This document shows positions 5,814 to 9,236 of a stretch of DNA of 9,236 nt, one piece after another. Below the pieces are notes generated by a model that was not told the origin of the DNA, did not search any database, and was given only the letters and a program-made list of their open reading frames with translations. A program made the position numbers and the translations under genes. Each line of letters starts with the position of its first letter. Position 1 is the first letter of the stretch. Source of the DNA: Thermoplasmata archaeon (GTDB lineage Archaea > Thermoplasmatota > E2 > UBA202 > JdFR-43); the NCBI GenBank assembly GCA_021161135.1, contig JAGHBD010000037.1, positions 1 through 9,236 on the forward strand, in the 5' to 3' direction.

Positions 5814-7460
5814 ATGAAAAAAATCTTGCTATTTATTGCCATTGGCGTGCTTCTGCTCCCTGCTGCCTCAAATTTTAATGTAACAGTGAATGACGTCCAT
5901 ACAGAAATTCAGGAGGAAAAGTTTGAGGAGAGGGAGATGGGAGAAAACGATACAGAATACTGGGCACTTCTCATAGCAGTGGGAAAATATGCAAATGTGC
6001 CCGAGATGGATAGGCCGAGCATGCTCATAGAAGTGGAAAATTTTTACAACACACTTCTCGTATCAGAAAGATGGAAGGAAGACCATATCAAAGTGCTGAC
6101 GGCTGAAAATGCAACTGTGTTTAACATACTGGCTGCTTTTAAATGGCTTGATGAAATGGATGATGAAAACGATTTTTGCCTTGTTTATATAACAACGCAT
6201 GGCTTTCCCATCCTTTTTGACCTTCCTCCATTCGATGAAGATGACGGAATGGATGAAGCACTCGCAACTTACCGTGGCTTTCTTCCTTTCCCGAATCCAT
6301 GGAGCTGGGAACCGCTTGCCAATCCTTTTGCAATTCTAACAGATGATTTACTCAATTTTCTCCTCAACAGATTGGAGGCAAAAGGCATATGTTTCATTGT
6401 TGATAGCTGCCACAGTGGAGGCTTTAATGATAACTGGAGTTATGTAAAGGCAAACAATTTTGCAGTTGAACTTGCCAAGGATTTGAGAGGAGGAAACAGA
6501 ATTGTAATGACCTCTGTAAGGGAGGAAGACCTCTCATATGGCTCAATATTTACCCATTTTATCGTGGAAGGACTTAAAGGATATGCAGATAGCAATAACG
6601 ATGGAATATGCACAGCTGAAGAGGCATTTTACTATGCCAAGCCACGTGTAATGGAAGCATCAGGCTATTCAATGGTGCCACAGATATTTGATGATTATGA
6701 GGGAGAGATGCCTCTAACAGAAAGAGAACTTCCTCCTTCAAAGCCGGTGATAGGAGGCGTGGAGATAGGTGATGCAAATGTTACAATGCTCTATACATTT
6801 TATTCAACTGATCCAGAGGGAGACAGGATAAAATATCACATAAAATGGGGTGATGGAAGTGAGGAATATACCTCTTTTTATAATTCGGGCGAAAAGGTTA
6901 ATGTGACGCATGTATGGACAAAGGAAGGAACATATGAAATTGAAGTGGAAGCGATAGATGAGCATGGAGCTGTAGGCGAGAAAAGTTATAAGATTGTAAC
7001 CATGCAGGGAAAATATAGCGTGGATCAGAGACAGGTGGACATGAAATATGCATATCTTGTAAATGATACAAGGTGGCTTGCCCAATCTTTTGTACCTTCC
7101 ATGCCCGTTTTGGGAAAAGTGGAGTTATGCCTTATATGCTGGGCTGATGGATATGATTTGGAACTTTCCATAAGAGAGGAAATAGATGGCAATGATTTGG
7201 TAAAAGTAACGAAAACAATTACTCCAACTGATGAATGGAAAGTTCAGTGGGTAATGTTCAGTTTCGATGAAATTAATGTTACCCCTGGAAAAGAATACTA
7301 TATTGTATGCAGAAGTTCCAAGTCAGGATGGGGTGTCGCTTGGGTTGTCGGCGGAAATGAATATGGAAAAGGGATGTTTTATACATCCTCAAATGCTGGA
7401 AATGAGTGGTGGAGTATTGAAGACTTAGACACATGTTTCGTAACCTATGGTTCCAGCTAA
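5814..7460 (+). CDS. Secreted metacaspase-like cysteine protease (C14/caspase fold) with EF-hand-like loop and PKD domain
   Basis: The 548 aa product begins with a signal peptide (residues 1 to about 19) and an acidic linker (about 20-47). The caspase-fold domain covers about 48-300: YWALLIAVGKY at 49-59; H129 in YITTHG as the catalytic histidine; DEDDGMDEAL at 141-150 and ILTDD at 174-178, both typical of metacaspases; and VDSCHSGGF with catalytic C199. D197, two residues before the cysteine, matches the S1-pocket aspartate of metacaspases, so cleavage after Arg or Lys is inferred. DSNNDGICTAEE (259-270) fits a calcium-binding EF-hand or dockerin-type loop. A PKD domain follows at about 310-396 (WGDGS at 345-349, HVW at 366-368). 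Residues about 405-548 form a beta-rich module (LAQSFVPS..., VTPGKEYYIV..., ending CFVTYG) of the jelly-roll kind seen at the end of exported archaeal proteins. There is no C-terminal anchor, and eight sequons are present. Confidence 0.87.
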   Translation: MKKILLFIAIGVLLLPAASNFNVTVNDVHTEIQEEKFEEREMGENDTEYWALLIAVGKYANVPEMDRPSMLIEVENFYNTLLVSERWKEDHIKVLTAENATVFNILAAFKWLDEMDDENDFCLVYITTHGFPILFDLPPFDEDDGMDEALATYRGFLPFPNPWSWEPLANPFAILTDDLLNFLLNRLEAKGICFIVDSCHSGGFNDNWSYVKANNFAVELAKDLRGGNRIVMTSVREEDLSYGSIFTHFIVEGLKGYADSNNDGICTAEEAFYYAKPRVMEASGYSMVPQIFDDYEGEMPLTERELPPSKPVIGGVEIGDANVTMLYTFYSTDPEGDRIKYHIKWGDGSEEYTSFYNSGEKVNVTHVWTKEGTYEIEVEAIDEHGAVGEKSYKIVTMQGKYSVDQRQVDMKYAYLVNDTRWLAQSFVPSMPVLGKVELCLICWADGYDLELSIREEIDGNDLVKVTKTITPTDEWKVQWVMFSFDEINVTPGKEYYIVCRSSKSGWGVAWVVGGNEYGKGMFYTSSNAGNEWWSIEDLDTCFVTYGSS

Positions 7461-7469
7461 GAGACAAAC

Positions 7470-7476
7470 ATATAAA
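7470..7476 (+). promoter_or_regulatory. TATA box that decides the start of the methylthiotransferase
   Basis: ATATAAA is identical to the box at 5786-5792. It lies 10 bases after the previous stop and only 9 nt before the ATG at 7479, too close for that codon to be on the transcript. It is 27 nt before the in-frame GTG at 7497, the spacing found at the other promoters here. Confidence 0.6.
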
Positions 7477-7496
7477 TAATGCCCTTTATAAGACAC

Positions 7497-8756
7497 GTGA
7501 AGGTATATATGGAAGTATATGGATGCGCAGCAAATCAGGGAGATGCATCAATAATGCAGGGCATACTACTCCAGCAGGGGCATGAGATTGTGGATAGTTT
7601 GGAGAAGGCAGATGCGGCGGTAATTGTAACCTGCACAGTAGTTGCCACCACAGAGCAGAGAATGCTGAGCAGAATAAAAGAGCTTGATGGCAAAGTGGGA
7701 AAAATTGTTGTGGCAGGCTGCATGGCGGCGGCGCAGCCCGAGCTGGTTGAAAAAGTGTGCAGAAAAGCGGTGCTGCTTCCTCCTCGCCATATTCATCATA
7801 TTGTGGATGCATTGAATGGTGGCGGGGTTTATGAAGAAAGGGCTAAGGTTAGGGTTCCCCGCAAGGTGGAGCTACGCCTCAATATTCCCATAGCAGATGG
7901 CTGCATGTATAATTGCTCATACTGTATAACAAAAAAGGCGAGGGGAAATCTTGTTTCATATCCGCTGGAGGATATTGTTGAGGATGTAAAGGAGGCTATA
8001 AGGAAAGGTTGCAAGGAAATCCGCCTTACATGCCAGGATACAGCATCATATGGAAGAGATACAGGGAGCAATCTGGCTGAACTGATAAATGAAATTGCAT
8101 CCATAGATGGCGATTTCATGATAAGAGTGGGAATGATGCATCCCCTTTCAGCACATCGTATTTTGGATGAGTTGCTTGAAGCATATGGTAGCGAGAAAGT
8201 ATATAAGTTCCTTCATTTACCTCTCCAATCAGCTTCACCGAAAATACTCAGGGCAATGAGAAGGGGTTACAGTTATGAAATGTTCAAAGAAATAGTGGAT
8301 GAATTCAGGAAGAAGTATCCAGAATCGACCTTCGCAACGGATATAATCGTTGCTTTCCCAGGAGAAAGTGAGGAGGATTTTGAAATGAGTGTAAATGCAA
8401 TAAAGGAGCTAAAACCAGATGTAACAAACATAACCCGCTTCTCGCCTCGCCCCTATACAGATGCATGGAAAATGGAAAGGATGGATACAAAGGTTGCCAA
8501 ACATCGCTCCTCACTTTTGACATGCATTGCAAATGAGATTGCATATGAAAGGAATAAAAGATGCATTGGAAAAACTTATCGCGTATTGCTGCTGGAGAAA
8601 TATAAGGGGTATATCATAGGGAAAACCCAGTCATACAAATCTATTTTTGTTGAAGGTGGCAAGTTAGGAGAGTTCGTTATAGCTAAAGCGATAGAAGCCA
8701 CCCCTACTCATTTAAAAGGAATATCATCACCCAATCTTGTTGAATTTGCCAGTTAG
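7497..8756 (+). CDS. Archaeal MtaB/CDKAL1-type tRNA t6A37 methylthiotransferase (radical SAM)
   Basis: The enzyme adds a methylthio group to N6-threonylcarbamoyladenosine at tRNA position 37 (ms2t6A), in the cytosol. Numbering is from the GTG at 7497. The N-terminal methylthiotransferase domain holds three cluster cysteines: C10 in VYGCAAN, C46 in VTCTVV and C75 in AGCMA. The radical SAM domain holds CMYNCSYC (C136, C140, C143), and TCQDTASYG and HLPLQSAS fit the family. The last 70 or so residues are TRAM-like, ending with ATPTHLKG close to the C-terminus. The product is 419 aa, normal for this group. I prefer GTG 7497 to the upstream ATG 7479 because it gives MKVYMEVYGCAAN, the usual family N-terminus, and because of the TATA box at 7470. 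The stop codon's G is also the first base of an inverted repeat belonging to the insertion sequence downstream; the coding end itself looks intact. Confidence 0.9.
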   Translation: MKVYMEVYGCAANQGDASIMQGILLQQGHEIVDSLEKADAAVIVTCTVVATTEQRMLSRIKELDGKVGKIVVAGCMAAAQPELVEKVCRKAVLLPPRHIHHIVDALNGGGVYEERAKVRVPRKVELRLNIPIADGCMYNCSYCITKKARGNLVSYPLEDIVEDVKEAIRKGCKEIRLTCQDTASYGRDTGSNLAELINEIASIDGDFMIRVGMMHPLSAHRILDELLEAYGSEKVYKFLHLPLQSASPKILRAMRRGYSYEMFKEIVDEFRKKYPESTFATDIIVAFPGESEEDFEMSVNAIKELKPDVTNITRFSPRPYTDAWKMERMDTKVAKHRSSLLTCIANEIAYERNKRCIGKTYRVLLLEKYKGYIIGKTQSYKSIFVEGGKLGEFVIAKAIEATPTHLKGISSPNLVEFAS

Positions 8757-8828
8757 CCGCCTAAGAAAAGGAGATATTGGCAAAGCCAATACCTCCTTAT
8801 GAATAACAAAACATTTCCATTAGGCGGC
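8756..8828 (+). repeat. Nested inverted repeats at the 5' end of the insertion sequence
   Basis: Outer arms GCCGCCTAA (8756-8764) and TTAGGCGGC (8820-8828) are perfect 9-bp complements. Between them lies a longer hairpin (8768-8798), and the transposase ATG (8799) sits in the internal loop. The left arm starts on the last base of the methylthiotransferase stop codon and the right arm lies within codons 8-10 of the transposase. It could be the left end of the element, an RNA structure controlling transposase translation, or both. Confidence 0.6.
8768..8798 (+). promoter_or_regulatory. 14-bp hairpin ending at the base before the transposase ATG
   Basis: AAGGAGATATTGGC, loop AAA, then GCCAATACCTCCTT: 13 of 14 positions pair, with one A/C mismatch (8774 and 8792). 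The left arm contains the Shine-Dalgarno-like AAGGAG, which would be locked in the stem. The structure could limit translation on transcripts reading in from the upstream gene, or terminate that gene's message. No separate TATA box for the transposase is evident. Confidence 0.6.
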
Positions 8829-9236
8829 ATAGTAATAATAGATAAAGTAGAAAAAGAATTCGCTCTATTTTCAAAAATTTTTGATGGTATAGGAGAGAAC
8901 ATGATAAATTTTATTCCACTGGTGAAAGTTCATGTGAATAACAGGCTAACTCATTCTGTTGCTACTCATCAAATACTGGAAACCTATCCCATAGAAGCAA
9001 TGAAAAAGCTTGGGGTAAAAGAAAAGACTTCAGAAAGAACGCTGTATAGGGTTTTGGAGAGAATTGGGAGATTTTTTCCTGTATTGCTTGAAAGGTATCA
9101 ACAATTCCTAAAGGAAAGTGGATTGGCAGACAATAAGCAAATAATAGATTTCTCCTCAACATATTTAGAAGGAGAAAGGCAGAATTTGCTTCTTATGGCT
9201 ATTCAAGAGATAAAAGACCGAGACCATCAACTTAAC
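8799..9236 (+). CDS. Partial DDE transposase, IS1634/IS4-like (N-terminal part, runs off right edge)
   Basis: An uninterrupted frame of 146 codons runs from the ATG at 8799 to the window edge. The order of segments fits archaeal IS1634-type transposases: FPLGGIVIIDKVEKEF near 6-21; helical KVHVNNRLTHSVATHQILE at 43-61; TSERTLYRVLERIGRF at 78-92, resembling the helix before the catalytic core; and IIDFSSTYLEGE at 115-126, where D117 is probably the first acidic residue of the DDE triad. DRDHQLN at the edge may correspond to the SRDHRPD motif of these enzymes. The rest of the DDE domain lies outside the window, so intactness cannot be judged. It starts 42 nt after the methylthiotransferase stop, with only the folded leader in between, which suggests insertion directly at the end of that gene. 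Confidence 0.75.
   Translation, partial: MNNKTFPLGGIVIIDKVEKEFALFSKIFDGIGENMINFIPLVKVHVNNRLTHSVATHQILETYPIEAMKKLGVKEKTSERTLYRVLERIGRFFPVLLERYQQFLKESGLADNKQIIDFSSTYLEGERQNLLLMAIQEIKDRDHQLN

Noticed and set aside
7479..7496. ATG at 7479 as the start of the methylthiotransferase
   Set aside because: It sits 9 nt after the start of the TATA box, and the six extra residues do not fit the family N-terminus. The GTG at 7497 is preferred, though 7479 is not ruled out if read-through from upstream occurs.
8962..9162. 66-codon minus-strand frame opposite the transposase
   Set aside because: It is antisense to an open transposase frame with recognisable motifs. No promoter or family resemblance.

Overview
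The window reads as a chromosomal stretch of a euryarchaeon, most likely of the Thermoplasmatota type (perhaps close to the Aciduliprofundum/DHVEG-2 lineages). That placement is inferred from gene content and style; no marker gene fixes it. The archaeal signs are an archaeal-type serine hydroxymethyltransferase, an AK6/Fap7 NTPase, a CDP-alcohol phosphotransferase of the archaeal lipid type, an archaeal secreted Lon-like protease, a t6A methylthiotransferase, arginine codons dominated by AGA/AGG and isoleucine by ATA, and A/T-rich TATA-like boxes 27-28 nt before start codons with no Shine-Dalgarno sequence. That spacing means largely leaderless transcripts.

Layout. (1) 1-332, minus strand: the 5' part of an unrecognised secreted-protein gene that leaves the left edge. 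(2) 333-438: a short divergent promoter region. (3) 439-3773, plus strand: a tight four-gene run, glyA (SHMT), an AK6/Fap7-like adenylate kinase/NTPase, an archaetidylinositol-phosphate-synthase-like enzyme and a cation-diffusion-facilitator exporter, with overlapping or nearly touching genes. The exporter appears to carry a one-base frameshift near 3637-3641 that replaces its conserved C-terminal end. (4) 3827-7460: two exported proteases in tandem, each behind its own TATA box. The first is a membrane-anchored Lon-like (S16) serine protease with a long helical ectodomain. The second is a metacaspase-like cysteine protease with a calcium-type loop, a PKD domain and a C-terminal beta-rich domain. 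(5) 7497-8756: an archaeal MtaB/CDKAL1-type tRNA methylthiotransferase, whose real start is probably a GTG. (6) 8756-9236: the left part of an IS1634/IS4-like insertion sequence. It begins at the last base of the methylthiotransferase stop codon and is led by a nested inverted-repeat structure; it runs off the right edge.

How the parts fit: the first block is housekeeping metabolism (one-carbon units, ribosome maturation, membrane lipid, metal export). The protease pair looks like a cell-surface proteolysis unit: both have signal peptides and many N-glycosylation sequons, and they use different catalytic chemistry. I see no CRISPR array, tRNA or rRNA. The points most worth a second look are the exporter frameshift, the surface protease pair, the start-site reassignment supported by the TATA spacing, and the folded leader of the insertion sequence. 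I do not see a clearly new multi-gene system.
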